Shown: positions 1 to 9,922 of the stretch, piece after piece
Layout: each line of letters opens with the position of its first letter
Position numbering within the stretch: position 1 is the first letter of the stretch
Origin: a virus
DNA: 26,738 bases
Strand: one strand, 5' to 3'
Virus record (IMG/VR): IMGVR_UViG_3300046376_000068
Span: 1-26,738 of that record
The notes under the pieces: generated by a model
What the model was told of the DNA's origin: nothing
Database searches by the model: none
What the model saw: the letters and a program-made list of their open reading frames with translations, nothing else
Made by a program: the position numbers and the translations under genes

Positions 1-1871
1 TATTTTGCTACGCCTGAATATTGCATTCCACTGCCACCAGTTAACGATAGCGTGGTAGCGGTATTTATACTTATGCCACCAGTGGTATTAATCCTGTTTA
101 AATTATCGTTGGTAAATGCTATTGCATTAGCCCTTAAAATTCCAGAACTTCCAGCCGGTAATGTCAATCCCGTACCAATAAACACGTTTGATAGCAACCT
201 ATTAGCTAATATAGCATCACCATTAGCTCTTAGCGCAACTGTTTGTGCACCTGTTAGGGTCAAACTTGCAACGGTAATCGTAGCTCCACTTCCAGTACCT
301 CCAACGCTAGATGCTAACAATGTTAAAACATCACCAACCACATAATTAAAGCCTCCATTATTTACACTTGTTATCGAGGTGACTGCACCCCCTGAAACAA
401 CCACTGTAAATATAGCCCCACGGCCATTTCCGCTGCCCGTTGCTGTTGCCGTAGTATATGTTCCAGTTGTATACCCGCTGCCGCCTGTTGTTAATGTTAC
501 TGTTGCAATTGGTGAACTATGAAAATTTGGTTGTATATCAAACGCAACCAATGTATCAGCGTTGGCTGTTTGGGTTAGTATTGGCGTTAATCTTACACCA
601 ATGGCTGCGCCCCCGCTAGCTGAAATGGATGGATTAAATGTTTTTTGTCCGGCTATATTTTGATTGGTTGTTAAGTCAACAAAGTTTTTTGTTGCCGAGC
701 CAGTCCCGCCATTAGCAATAGGTAATATACCTGATACATCCATGGTTAGCGACACGGCTCCAAACGATGGGCTTCCACTTGCATTACCATGTAAAACGGT
801 TGTTGTAGTTCCCTGATTAGCAAAATCGGAAGATGCTAATCCTAATGTTATATCAGCTGATAAGGCTTTCCCGTTTACCGTTCTGGTTAAGGGAACGTAT
901 GTTGTCGCGGCATGTGTGCTATCCTCCAATGTTGGCGTTGCCTTATATGGCATCCTGATTGTAACATCAGATGGATAGGGCACTTGAATTGTTCGCCTGT
1001 ACGTGCTATTTTTCCATGATAATCTATTTAAACTATCAGAATAAACACGTAAATGATTAGTAGCACTACTGGGGCTTGTTTCGGAAATTAAATCTAAAAA
1101 ACCATTGCCACCTGTACCAGTAGCCGCAAATGATTGCGCCCGTATTTGCCCGGTGTATGAATTGCCAGCTGTGGCTACCGTTTGTAATGTAGGTGTTGCG
1201 CCTGATATTGACGATTGGCTTACCTTTTTAAGCACACTGCCAACAACTGTTACAACACTATCTGTATTTGACCCTGTTGTGCTTATGGGTAATAATGGTA
1301 CGTTGCCGCTAGCATCGGGAAAATCTATGGTTTGATTACCCGATAATGGCTTTGGTATATTTACATTTATCTGATCGCCCGTAGAACTATTTACAGAACC
1401 AAAACCAATACCGCCCAAAAATATAGCTTTTCCGGGTGTATTTACCCTAAATTGTCCCGGTTGTTGATATGAAGTATTAGTTCCATCGCTGGTTATAAAA
1501 TTAAAGCCGTTTAAGTTAACATCGTTTATAGCGTTTATATAGGGCACATAGGTATCGTGTGCTAATGATTTGGTAAGTAGCAGCGCAGAGTCAACCCTGA
1601 ATACTGTGCCTGTTAAATTTAAACCGTATCCTGCTGTATATGTTGACCCTGAATGAGTGGCCACATAGTTTATCATTTGCCGATAAGTAGGCATCCAGCT
1701 CGATTTCCCACCACCAAACGTAGCCCATAGTTGGCGATTTGTAGTATCAGCTATGTTCGTTTGAAACCATGATACAGCCTGCGATGCTGCACCGGTTGGC
1801 AGCTGATCGGCCGTTCTTTGCGCCGACACCCATAAAGGCAATAATAAAATGAGGTATAATATTTTTTTCAT
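1..1871 (-). CDS. Tail fibre-like protein with Sec signal peptide, C-terminus cut by window edge
   Basis: An open frame runs from ATG at 1871 to the left edge without a stop, giving 623 visible residues. The N-terminus MKKILYLILLLPLWVSAQ is a classical Sec signal peptide with likely cleavage after SAQ or SA. Residues 381-400 contain GILPIANGGTGSATKNFVDL, a sequence type that recurs in Bacteroidota phage tail fibres. Residues about 458-535 hold Gly/Thr-rich repeats (TTGGSGYTTGTYT, then GGAVTSITSV, then GGTGSGATITV) like fibre shaft modules. The body is rich in Thr, Ser, Asn and Gly and has few charges, as in beta-structured fibres. The start overlaps the stop of the upstream 141-aa gene in an ATGA junction, which fixes it. 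It is the last tail gene visible, so a receptor-binding or side-fibre role is inferred. The signal peptide is unusual for a virion protein. Confidence 0.8.
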   Translation of the reverse strand, partial: MKKILYLILLLPLWVSAQRTADQLPTGAASQAVSWFQTNIADTTNRQLWATFGGGKSSWMPTYRQMINYVATHSGSTYTAGYGLNLTGTVFRVDSALLLTKSLAHDTYVPYINAINDVNLNGFNFITSDGTNTSYQQPGQFRVNTPGKAIFLGGIGFGSVNSSTGDQINVNIPKPLSGNQTIDFPDASGNVPLLPISTTGSNTDSVVTVVGSVLKKVSQSSISGATPTLQTVATAGNSYTGQIRAQSFAATGTGGNGFLDLISETSPSSATNHLRVYSDSLNRLSWKNSTYRRTIQVPYPSDVTIRMPYKATPTLEDSTHAATTYVPLTRTVNGKALSADITLGLASSDFANQGTTTTVLHGNASGSPSFGAVSLTMDVSGILPIANGGTGSATKNFVDLTTNQNIAGQKTFNPSISASGGAAIGVRLTPILTQTANADTLVAFDIQPNFHSSPIATVTLTTGGSGYTTGTYTTATATGSGNGRGAIFTVVVSGGAVTSITSVNNGGFNYVVGDVLTLLASSVGGTGSGATITVASLTLTGAQTVALRANGDAILANRLLSNVFIGTGLTLPAGSSGILRANAIAFTNDNLNRINTTGGISINTATTLSLTGGSGMQYSGVAK

Positions 1872-2293
1872 ACTTTAATTGTTAAATCTCCATCCATAGC
1901 CATCCCCATATCAATAGTTAATGTATCTGCCACGGTATCAAATACGGGCTGTACGTCATTTCTGTATTTATATATTGGCCCCGCCTGTGTTTCTCTTACT
2001 ATAAATGTCGGAACGCCCCCATATGGTGCCAATAATGCTGTAGCACCACCATATATAACTGGGTATGGATCAGTACTTAAAAATTGTAATGTTGTAGGAG
2101 CAGGAGCCGCGTTACCAACCATAATAGCAACCTGTCCATACGTAACCAAATCATTTGCAGAATAAGCACTTACTGTATCATATTGAAGATGTATAGTTTC
2201 AATTATAATAGGCACATTTCCGGCTTGAACTTTTTGCCCTATACTACTAACGTGTAGTTCATCACCAACAAATTCACTTCCAGGTATCGCCAT
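1868..2293 (-). CDS. Hypothetical tail-module protein (141 aa)
   Basis: This small acidic protein is not recognised as a named family. It has no signal peptide, membrane segment or cysteine, and looks mostly beta-stranded with alternating hydrophobic residues. The C-terminus, DTLTIDMGMAMDGDLTIKV, ends in a strand-like stretch. Its start shares one base with the stop of the 541-aa tail protein (TAATG junction), and its stop overlaps the fibre gene start by four bases, so all three are probably co-translated. Its position between a collar-like protein and a fibre suggests a tail-tip or fibre-attachment component. That role is inferred from context only. Confidence 0.65.
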   Translation of the reverse strand: MAIPGSEFVGDELHVSSIGQKVQAGNVPIIIETIHLQYDTVSAYSANDLVTYGQVAIMVGNAAPAPTTLQFLSTDPYPVIYGGATALLAPYGGVPTFIVRETQAGPIYKYRNDVQPVFDTVADTLTIDMGMAMDGDLTIKV

Positions 2294-3918
2294 TATGATA
2301 ATACTTTAAATGGAAGTTTAACAACTGAACCCGGTAAAAATGGTATATCGGCCGATGTACCTATAACGTTTGTTGATTGTGAACCAACGGCTGCGCTTTC
2401 ATTATCTGACCAACCCGCGTTTTGCCTGCTACCATTACCGGTTCCATTTTCTGAAACCCTGAATGTAAATGAGTGGGGAGGCAATTGACTAGCACTAGTT
2501 ATATTAATGGCATTTCTACCCACAGAGGCACCCACTGTACCAAATGTCGCGTCACCATCAAGGTAACCAACGGTAAATAAGCCACCGTCTGCTGTAGTCC
2601 CATTCCTGCCATCTCGTATAGCGCAATTAGGGTAATTACCACCGGGTTTGCCTAGCCCTGTTACAAAGTCCCAGTCATTAGCCATATCACCGGCATTTAC
2701 TTCGCTATAGTATGCTTCTAAACCGGGGGGTAATGAATAAGATATTGGTACAGGACCTGTACCACCACCTGCAATAGCATTTAGATTAGCGTACGTTAAA
2801 AATATGTCGTTATCCGTTCCGGTTAATCCAGATACAAATACAGTTGCCGAGGCATCGAATAGGTAATTAAATTGTGCTGTTTTTGACCGGGTAAATGTAC
2901 CTTGATATATTTCATTGCCACCGGGTGTAATCCCTATACGCATGGTAAAATTTATACCGCGTTTAATAACTGACACGGAATCAAGGCGAAAATATTTCAG
3001 GAATATTGCAGGGACGCTAAAATTTGTCCCGATTGCTATTTTGGGATAAGTATCAAAAATTAGTTTAAATCCTGCCATATTGGTATTACCTGTTCTTAAT
3101 CGTTCTAAAAAAGCATTATCTGTCATCATGACTTCAATGCTGTAAACGGCTAATGTTTCCCGTTTTGATTTACTTTGAGGGTCTGGCCGGGTTACTTCCC
3201 ATTTACTCCCATCAACATTTTGATAAGGCACCCCATCGATCAAAATAAAATCACACGAAAATACAAAATTAAATATATATCCCATCCAATCGGGAACCCC
3301 GGGAGCGTCACCGACCGTTAAAATAAAGCTCTCGAAAGGTACGGAATTTAATTTGGTTAAATCTCGCTCCTGATCTGAATATATAACAGCATCGAATTTA
3401 GGCTGAAATTTATCATCCTTACCACCCTCGGCACGAATTTGAAACGTTATACCTGTATCGAATAATACCGATAAAATATTACTTGAGTTTCGGTATTCAT
3501 AAAGAAGTGTATTAGGCTGCTCAATTTGAACATTTTGAAAGCTTGAAATTAGTGTATGTAATTGTAGATTATCATCGGTATATTCTATTTTGAGATAGTA
3601 TATACCAACCGGTATTGTAGTAAAATCAATAAGATATTCGTAACAGATAAATGTGTATGCGCTGGCTTGTATGCCATTAGGTGCTATTACCGGGGCTAAA
3701 GTGGTAAATAATACGCCTGTTATGGCGTTCCATACGGTAACTTCCGGCAACCAATCCGATAAAATTTGAATTTTAGTTGTATCGACTGTTTTCCACGGTT
3801 GTTTATAACATTTGCCCGGCTGTTGATCGAATGGCAAAGTATTGTAACGCGGGTCACGCGTTAATTGCGGTACAAAACGAATTGGATTTGCCGGGCTGTA
3901 ACGAAATTCTTTTGCCAT
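2293..3918 (-). CDS. Tail protein with tail-collar-like C-terminus (541 aa)
   Basis: This is a large structural-type protein in the tail block. The first 350 or so residues are beta-rich and not recognised. From about residue 395 the order of features resembles phage tail-collar domains: NCAIRDGRNGTTADGGLFTVGY, then a Gly-rich part, then ITSASQLPPHSFTF. Family members show a 'CDGxNGTPDLRGxFxxG...LTxxQLPPHxHTF' pattern. Here the Asp/Arg/Asn/Gly core and the QLPPHSFTF end are visible, but the usual His-x-His is His-Ser. A baseplate or tail-tip adhesin role is inferred. It starts 12 nt after the stop of the 741-aa gene and shares one base with the next gene. Confidence 0.65.
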   Translation of the reverse strand: MAKEFRYSPANPIRFVPQLTRDPRYNTLPFDQQPGKCYKQPWKTVDTTKIQILSDWLPEVTVWNAITGVLFTTLAPVIAPNGIQASAYTFICYEYLIDFTTIPVGIYYLKIEYTDDNLQLHTLISSFQNVQIEQPNTLLYEYRNSSNILSVLFDTGITFQIRAEGGKDDKFQPKFDAVIYSDQERDLTKLNSVPFESFILTVGDAPGVPDWMGYIFNFVFSCDFILIDGVPYQNVDGSKWEVTRPDPQSKSKRETLAVYSIEVMMTDNAFLERLRTGNTNMAGFKLIFDTYPKIAIGTNFSVPAIFLKYFRLDSVSVIKRGINFTMRIGITPGGNEIYQGTFTRSKTAQFNYLFDASATVFVSGLTGTDNDIFLTYANLNAIAGGGTGPVPISYSLPPGLEAYYSEVNAGDMANDWDFVTGLGKPGGNYPNCAIRDGRNGTTADGGLFTVGYLDGDATFGTVGASVGRNAINITSASQLPPHSFTFRVSENGTGNGSRQNAGWSDNESAAVGSQSTNVIGTSADIPFLPGSVVKLPFKVLS

Positions 3919-3930
3919 TGTCCAAATATA

Positions 3931-6156
3931 CTAAACAATATTCAAACTCATATTATTCCCCGCCGTATACAATAATTTAATTTTCTGTGATTTATTTTGA
4001 TCTGTATCTGTACTAACATCAATAATAAACCCGCTAAATTTATTACCATCAACACTAAAATCAATTCTGCCAGTAGGGTACATATCAATTAAACTAAGCA
4101 TATTAACAGGCTCTTTTACCAATATTTCAGCTACATACGGCAGAAATAGTTTACCAGGTAAAGAAACAATAGCCGTATTAGCCCGTTCAGATACCGTAAA
4201 TCCATTGGCATCCGTGGTGATTAAGTTGTAATTTTTTAATGCCGATGTAAAAATTATATTTTCTCCGTCCAATTTATCTAACATACCATGTAAATAATCA
4301 CCGTGACGCGATAAATTTCGAGCCGGGCTAATGGGCATATTATACAAATTGGTGGTTACACCAGAATAAGACGGCATAACATATGGTATGTATTTACCGC
4401 CAACTGGCACCGAATCAACTACTATCATAAATACGTCATTGTTTGGTGCGCTGTTTTGAGTTCCTGCACCTGAATTACTTATGTTTATCCGCAATCCCTC
4501 AATACCCAAACTGTCACCCCGGTACACGCTAACTAAATCCAATTGGTTATTAATGGCTTTAATCGGAAATTGACGAAAGGCAGTACTATTAAATTCAGTC
4601 ACCCCGTTTAAATTGTCATATTGCTGATCTACATAACCATACTGAACCGAATTAAAGATATATGGCAAGTAAACCGATAAGCCAAAGGAACCAACCTCGC
4701 CAACGTCTATAGCTTTTAGATTGCCTTTAAAGAAATACGATTTCTGTTCTAATACCGAAGTTTCCACGCCACCAATTATTTCAGTGCCCCATCCTACATT
4801 CAAAACGGCGTTCATGGATTTGAAAAAATCAGTCCATGTAGTTACTATTTGCGGTACGCTGTTATCTGTCTGGCAGTACCCATCGTTAGCAGTTGTAAAA
4901 CTTGCGTGGTTAGCATCGGCAAAGAAAATATCACCTGTATGGTATGTTGTAGCTCCGTATACAATATCACCAAATACAACTCTATATTTTTGCCCGGCGT
5001 TTAATGTATCTCCCGCCTGAACATCGGTTATTTCAACTGGCCTTATAGCATCACCACATGTTATTTGCAAACCAACAAACTGTTGAGTTAATAAATATGA
5101 CTGACAAGGTATATTAATACTGCCATTCATTTGCTTCATTAGCTGCTGGAACAAGTAAAAAGCATCTACGGTTAAACAGTCTGTTGCCGGGCTAATTGTG
5201 TCATATGTTGCCCGCCATGTTCCCGAAGTAATATAAGCGTACGTTCCCGGCGCATTTGACCGTGTATAGAAAAATAACTTTTCTCCTGCCACAACATCCA
5301 CAAAGAAATCACCCTGATACGATATTGGATCAAAGTTTGGCGGGTTAATTTTACCGTAGAACTGAAATACCTCGCCATGTATTGAACTATAAATACTAAC
5401 CTCACAATCAGTGCTACCACCCAATGAAATAATAGCACCCTCAATATCAACGTTTGTAAACTTAACGCGTCCTGAAATTTGGGCTATATAAAACATACAC
5501 CCGGCCGTTGCGAAATTGGGCGAACCATCATAAACTATTTGGGGTTGTGCGTATGCGCTTGCTATAACTGACTTTTGATCGTTATTAACGATTTGCAAGG
5601 CCGGAAACTCTCCGTTGTTAGCATCTGGACGTATACCCTGCACAATCCAATCGGCGTACTCCTGAAGCTTAATAGGGGTTAAACTAACCGTTTTAGCCAA
5701 TGGTACATCCAGTGGTATGGTATATTTTACATCGGCATAAGCCTTAACGGCTTTCATTATACCGCCCTGAACTAAATTACAGGTAACAATATAACCATCA
5801 ATTGAACCGGTATCTTTAAAATTGGTAAAATCAATATCGCCTAAATAAAATACCTCATAATTATAGGTAGTTGCATTGAATTTAGCTATCTCTAATTGAA
5901 CTTGTGCGCCTATGCCATACGTATAAAACTGTTCACGTAAAATTGTAGCCCCATCTAACACAAAATCCATTGGTACAGTAAAACTGCGTATCATACCGTA
6001 ATAAGTATCGCTACGCGCCCAGTTAATTAAATTACCCTCCCAATTTCTCGGGGCATTAGGCAATAAGTACCTGTCGGTAAAATTAACAATTAGCGTAAAT
6101 GCAAACTTGTTTGGTTGCCTGTAAAATAGATTGTCGAGATATTCGGGCTGTTGCAT
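3931..6156 (-). CDS. Large tail-tip/baseplate-type protein (741 aa)
   Basis: This long, soluble, aromatic-rich protein directly follows the tape measure gene with a two-base gap. It is rich in Tyr, Asn, Val and Ile strands, with no signal peptide, transmembrane segment or catalytic motif that I can recognise. In siphophages the genes after the tape measure encode the distal tail and tail-tip hub, so a baseplate or hub role follows from position and size. I cannot assign it to Dit or Tal families from sequence alone. The N-terminal part (FTLIVNFTDRYLLPNAPRNW) begins without any export signal. The gene is intact at both ends. Confidence 0.65.
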   Translation of the reverse strand: MQQPEYLDNLFYRQPNKFAFTLIVNFTDRYLLPNAPRNWEGNLINWARSDTYYGMIRSFTVPMDFVLDGATILREQFYTYGIGAQVQLEIAKFNATTYNYEVFYLGDIDFTNFKDTGSIDGYIVTCNLVQGGIMKAVKAYADVKYTIPLDVPLAKTVSLTPIKLQEYADWIVQGIRPDANNGEFPALQIVNNDQKSVIASAYAQPQIVYDGSPNFATAGCMFYIAQISGRVKFTNVDIEGAIISLGGSTDCEVSIYSSIHGEVFQFYGKINPPNFDPISYQGDFFVDVVAGEKLFFYTRSNAPGTYAYITSGTWRATYDTISPATDCLTVDAFYLFQQLMKQMNGSINIPCQSYLLTQQFVGLQITCGDAIRPVEITDVQAGDTLNAGQKYRVVFGDIVYGATTYHTGDIFFADANHASFTTANDGYCQTDNSVPQIVTTWTDFFKSMNAVLNVGWGTEIIGGVETSVLEQKSYFFKGNLKAIDVGEVGSFGLSVYLPYIFNSVQYGYVDQQYDNLNGVTEFNSTAFRQFPIKAINNQLDLVSVYRGDSLGIEGLRINISNSGAGTQNSAPNNDVFMIVVDSVPVGGKYIPYVMPSYSGVTTNLYNMPISPARNLSRHGDYLHGMLDKLDGENIIFTSALKNYNLITTDANGFTVSERANTAIVSLPGKLFLPYVAEILVKEPVNMLSLIDMYPTGRIDFSVDGNKFSGFIIDVSTDTDQNKSQKIKLLYTAGNNMSLNIV

Positions 6157-6158
6157 GC

Positions 6159-8885
6159 TTAGTTTACGTAATTATTAAATGTCCTGTTCCAATCCCTATA
6201 GCTTCGATCTGATTGCCTTGATTTGGGTTTATTTTTCAATTCCCGTAACATTTCACGGTTTACGCCGACCAATTCGGATAAATCTATTTGTTGACCGCCA
6301 ACATATTGAACTTTTTCCGGATTAGCTAATATTTTCATGGTTTCCATGTGCGGTACAATTGTAGTACCTGCCGGTGCGCTCATGAATGTTGCCTTGTCTG
6401 GTGTCAGTCCTAATCTTCCGGATGGGTCAATCATTAATTCGGTGCCCAATTCACCGGCTATGAAATTACCGCCCTTTGTTACACCTCCTTTAGCATAAGC
6501 CGGCAACGGCGTAGCTAATATCGTAGCTATTTGAACCGCGCCAATAGCCCCCAGTGCTACCGAAACGGCCGTGCCGAATATACCAAATTCAGCCAATGCG
6601 CTAACTATGGCTATTGCTGTTTGTTCTATTATCTTAGCTATTGCAATTTCACGGTCAAAAACGGCCTTATCATGATCTATTTTACGCGCTTGCCTATCTA
6701 ATTGAGCTTTTTTATCATTGGCTTGTGCATTAATGATGTTTATTTTCTCTTGTTTGGTTTTTGTACTATCCAAAGAGCGATTTTCAGCATCGATTTGATT
6801 TTGTGTTTCTGTATCAATTGCGGCCTTTTGATCGTCTATTTGTTTCTTAACTTCATCAAACCTGGCATCGGCTATGCTTTTTATTGAATCAATTACTATA
6901 TCCGCTGACTGCTTTTCAAGTTTTTTTAGTTCATTAGCGGCATTTTTCTTTTGATCAGATAGCTTTTTACCAGCATCTTCATTATTTTTTATCTCTACAT
7001 CGTTAGCCTCTTTATTATTTTGGACAACAAGTGCATCAAGTTTCTTTTGATCTTCGGTATAATCCGCACCAAATGCCATAGCCAAATCAATCCGGTTTTG
7101 CAAGGCTTGTATTTCCTCATCCCGAACTAATTTATTGTATGATTTGGTTAACTGAAATTTTGCATCTTGATATTCCTTTTCGCTTAATAATCCTTTCGCG
7201 TATTTATCAGACAATACAACCGAAACAGAGGCGAAGTTATTGGATAATAAAGCCAATTCTTTATCATTAGCGGCCTGAATATCATCTTGATTTTCTTTAT
7301 ATGCTGCCTTGACTATTTCTTCACGTTTTTTTAGTTCGTCATTTTGAATGTTGGTTATTTCAGCCTGATACAGCGCCTCGTCTTTGATGTTATTGGCCTT
7401 TAATAACTTGGCTACGCTATCCTTGTTTTTGCCATCTTCAAGTTCTTTTTTAGCCTGCAAATCGGATATTTGCAATAATTTGGCATAATAGTCCCGGGCC
7501 GCTTGATACCTTTCTTCAAATGACTTTTTATCATTTTCGGCTATTCTTTTTAAATTTTCTGCCTGTTGTTTCAAAGCATCCAAATCTGAATTATCCGATG
7601 CACCTCTTGGCTTACTTCCGCTTTTATCATCAAACAATACCTTTGTGCCGTTCTTTTCAACATTTTTCTGTATCTGCTCTGTAAGTTTTAAATTTTGAGC
7701 GTTGACTATTGAAGTATCAGTAGCTAAATCATATATATTCTTATCGGTGGCGGCTATTTTATCTTTTAATAAACCTATCCTGGTATTATAAAATACCTCT
7801 GACCCGCTAACATCTTGCGTGGCTTCTTTTTCGAGAGCGTTTAAATCCTTTTGTTGTTTTATTCTTTGCGCCCGGGCTTCCGTTATCTTAAATTCATTTT
7901 CAAGCAAACGACTTGAATTGCTTGCTAATTTATCTTCTGCTGCACGTGCTTGTGCGGTGGCTAATATTTGATCTTTCAATAATGAATAAGCCGTTGTTGC
8001 TTTACCTGCTAAAATAGCTTCATCTGATAGGTTTTTAAAGTAATCAGGGTATTGTCGCTGCAATTCGTCGACTGCTTTTTTTCTTTCGGATAAAGATAAA
8101 TTACTATTTTGAGTGGCTTTATATAATTGCGTTAATGAGGTTAATTCCGCTTGCGCGTTTTGAGCCCCGGTTAAATTAGCCTGTATCGCTGCCAACCTAA
8201 CCGCATTGGCTTCTTGCTGTAATTTTACAAACTGTGATAATTTCGGGATAAATAAATCTAAAACACCAAGTTGTTTTACCAAGTATAATACGGCTGTACC
8301 TGCAACCAGAAAAAATGTGCCTATACCAAAATTTGGTATGGCATTTGCTAAGAACCTTATACCACTAAACGCCTTGCCTAATGCAGATGAAACGCCATTA
8401 GCAGCACCGGCAACCTTACCATTAATTCCATCAACCTTTTTACCAAACTCATTAGCTTCTGCACTTGCCTTTTTAAACGCCTCGCTTGCTGTTCCTTGTG
8501 CTGCTCCAATATCCTTTGCATTCTGTATGGCAGCTTGATATTGCTTATTCAACAAGGCGAAAGCTGAATTTTGTTTATTAAACTGATCTATATTTTTTTC
8601 GCGCTGTTGCTGTAATCGTATTTCGGCTAATCTTTGCTGATCGGTAATATCAATTGATTTTTTCTGTATAGCCTGCTGTTGCACCATACCGGCATTAACC
8701 TTATTTACATTATCAGCAAATTGCTTGCTACTTGTTGACGCCAATAAAGCTTCATTAAGTGCTATATTGCCCTTAGCTGTATCAACCAATTGCGCCCGAA
8801 GCGTAACCAATAATTTGCCCGTTGCTTCGGCCTCTGCTGTTAATGCAGGAACGTCAATAAGACTATTCAGTTTGTCCTGTGCCAT
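6159..8885 (-). CDS. Tape measure protein (908 aa)
   Basis: The protein sets tail length and spans the tail lumen before DNA ejection. Long alpha-helical, Lys/Glu/Gln/Ala-rich coiled-coil stretches fill most of residues 1-180 and 215-750. Hydrophobic segments lie at about 189-204 (GTFFLVAGTAVLYLV) and 757-793 (AIAIVSALAEFGIFGTAV and onward), as expected for a protein that inserts into the host membrane. After the second segment comes AKGGVTKGGNFIAGELGTEL, a Gly-rich signature common near the C-terminus of tape measures. Using about 1.5 angstrom per residue, 908 residues predict a tail of about 130-140 nm. The start overlaps the end of the 202-aa gene by 23 nt. Confidence 0.92.
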   Translation of the reverse strand: MAQDKLNSLIDVPALTAEAEATGKLLVTLRAQLVDTAKGNIALNEALLASTSSKQFADNVNKVNAGMVQQQAIQKKSIDITDQQRLAEIRLQQQREKNIDQFNKQNSAFALLNKQYQAAIQNAKDIGAAQGTASEAFKKASAEANEFGKKVDGINGKVAGAANGVSSALGKAFSGIRFLANAIPNFGIGTFFLVAGTAVLYLVKQLGVLDLFIPKLSQFVKLQQEANAVRLAAIQANLTGAQNAQAELTSLTQLYKATQNSNLSLSERKKAVDELQRQYPDYFKNLSDEAILAGKATTAYSLLKDQILATAQARAAEDKLASNSSRLLENEFKITEARAQRIKQQKDLNALEKEATQDVSGSEVFYNTRIGLLKDKIAATDKNIYDLATDTSIVNAQNLKLTEQIQKNVEKNGTKVLFDDKSGSKPRGASDNSDLDALKQQAENLKRIAENDKKSFEERYQAARDYYAKLLQISDLQAKKELEDGKNKDSVAKLLKANNIKDEALYQAEITNIQNDELKKREEIVKAAYKENQDDIQAANDKELALLSNNFASVSVVLSDKYAKGLLSEKEYQDAKFQLTKSYNKLVRDEEIQALQNRIDLAMAFGADYTEDQKKLDALVVQNNKEANDVEIKNNEDAGKKLSDQKKNAANELKKLEKQSADIVIDSIKSIADARFDEVKKQIDDQKAAIDTETQNQIDAENRSLDSTKTKQEKINIINAQANDKKAQLDRQARKIDHDKAVFDREIAIAKIIEQTAIAIVSALAEFGIFGTAVSVALGAIGAVQIATILATPLPAYAKGGVTKGGNFIAGELGTELMIDPSGRLGLTPDKATFMSAPAGTTIVPHMETMKILANPEKVQYVGGQQIDLSELVGVNREMLRELKNKPKSRQSDRSYRDWNRTFNNYVN

Positions 8886-9471
8886 TTTTCTTAGTGTATA
8901 AATTATAAGCTCCTATAAAATAAGTTACCGACACATCCGGCCTTAATCCCATATCATAAAGCAATTCGTAATATCCTGTTTTGGTCGTTTCCTTGTCGCC
9001 TTTTTTCTGCATTTCCTTATACTCATCTAATTTATCTTCTAAATCTGTTTGAATTGATTTGGATTGATTGAGTATATTCTCAATTAGGCTGGCAACATCT
9101 CCATTGTAAAATACGGTATAATTTAGTTCCCCCAATAGCCCGGCCAATTCTTCGCTATATCCTGTTCTGTTTAATTCATTTAATATTGTTTGAGTTATAC
9201 GCAATTGATTGCGCATATATTCAATATCTATCTGTATTTTTAGCAGGTGTTTAGCTGTATTTGAGTCGGATAGTTCGGCGTATTCTTCACTTATTGTTGC
9301 CCACGCCTGATTTAGTGCTGATTGTGGTGGAGTGCCAGATTTTGCCAGTTTATCGGGTTTGCCGCTCGTTAATACCTCGATGAAGTTATATAGTGGCAAT
9401 GTATCGCAACTATCGTAAATTTCGTAGGCTTTTTGGCGTTGTAACAGCGATTTTATTGTGAGCATAGGCAA
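8863..9471 (-). CDS. Candidate tail assembly chaperone (202 aa)
   Basis: This helical, charged protein is encoded immediately upstream of the tape measure gene and overlaps it by 23 nt. In siphophages this slot usually holds tail assembly chaperones (lambda G/GT type), which coat the tape measure during tube assembly. The sequence has long amphipathic helices (about 60-120 and 125-160) and an aromatic C-terminal part (GYYELLYDMGLRPDVSVTYF). No family signature is recognised. No second, frameshifted chaperone frame is apparent, because the next upstream gene is a separate reading frame ending 10 nt before this start. The role is inferred from position. Confidence 0.55.
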   Translation of the reverse strand: MPMLTIKSLLQRQKAYEIYDSCDTLPLYNFIEVLTSGKPDKLAKSGTPPQSALNQAWATISEEYAELSDSNTAKHLLKIQIDIEYMRNQLRITQTILNELNRTGYSEELAGLLGELNYTVFYNGDVASLIENILNQSKSIQTDLEDKLDEYKEMQKKGDKETTKTGYYELLYDMGLRPDVSVTYFIGAYNLYTKKNGTGQTE

Positions 9472-9481
9472 ATATACTCAA

Positions 9482-9922
9482 TTAGCCATTAAGTAGTACC
9501 CGATTTAAATATTCAAGTAACCTAGGCCTTAAATAAGTAGCCCCATACTCGGCCTTGTTCTTATCGGATACGCGCAATAGGTTTTCGCCATATTGAGTTT
9601 CCAGCTTCGATGCGTATTCAACACCGCTGCCTATGATATAATTATCACGGTCAAGTTCAATAAACATGTTGCGATAAAATTCACCCGTTAACCTGGCATC
9701 GGGATTGCCACGGGCATTTGGGTTTAGCCGGGCTTTATACTTGCCGTAGCCGGGATTTTTATAGTCCGGTGTAATATCTTCTCCGGTTGATAGATGGCCT
9801 GTTGACATTTGCCCCTGAACATCTTGAATGAGCGCATAATCAGTATCTAAAATAATTTCAGGTACTTTTGTATCGAATGATAAGCTTTCGACCCGGGCAA
9901 TCATTTCATTCAGTCCGCACAT
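9482..9922 (-). CDS. Candidate neck/tail-joining structural protein (146 aa)
   Basis: This is a small soluble protein. The stretch LTGEFYRNMFIELDRDNYII and the following GSGVEYASKLETQYGENLL, ending RPRLLEYLNRVL, resembles minor virion morphogenesis proteins of the HK97 gp10 or tail-completion type, in which a 'YAxxLExG' segment precedes a C-terminal helix. This is a weak family impression only. The chosen start ATG at 9922 overlaps the stop of a possible 40-aa ORF (TAATG). A second in-frame ATG lies at 9904 (MIARVESLSF). It is the first sizeable gene of the left tail block, just downstream of the terminator at 10065-10091. Confidence 0.5.
   Translation of the reverse strand: MCGLNEMIARVESLSFDTKVPEIILDTDYALIQDVQGQMSTGHLSTGEDITPDYKNPGYGKYKARLNPNARGNPDARLTGEFYRNMFIELDRDNYIIGSGVEYASKLETQYGENLLRVSDKNKAEYGATYLRPRLLEYLNRVLLNG

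Noticed and set aside
52-1335. Plus-strand ORFs at the left end
   Set aside because: They are antisense to the long minus-strand fibre frame, which is open for the entire stretch, begins with a signal peptide and matches fibre motifs.
5172-5450. 92-aa minus-strand ORF inside the 741-aa gene, and similar inner frames elsewhere (15326-15517, 16705-16896)
   Set aside because: They are alternative frames within long, clearly coding genes and lack any motif or junction of their own.
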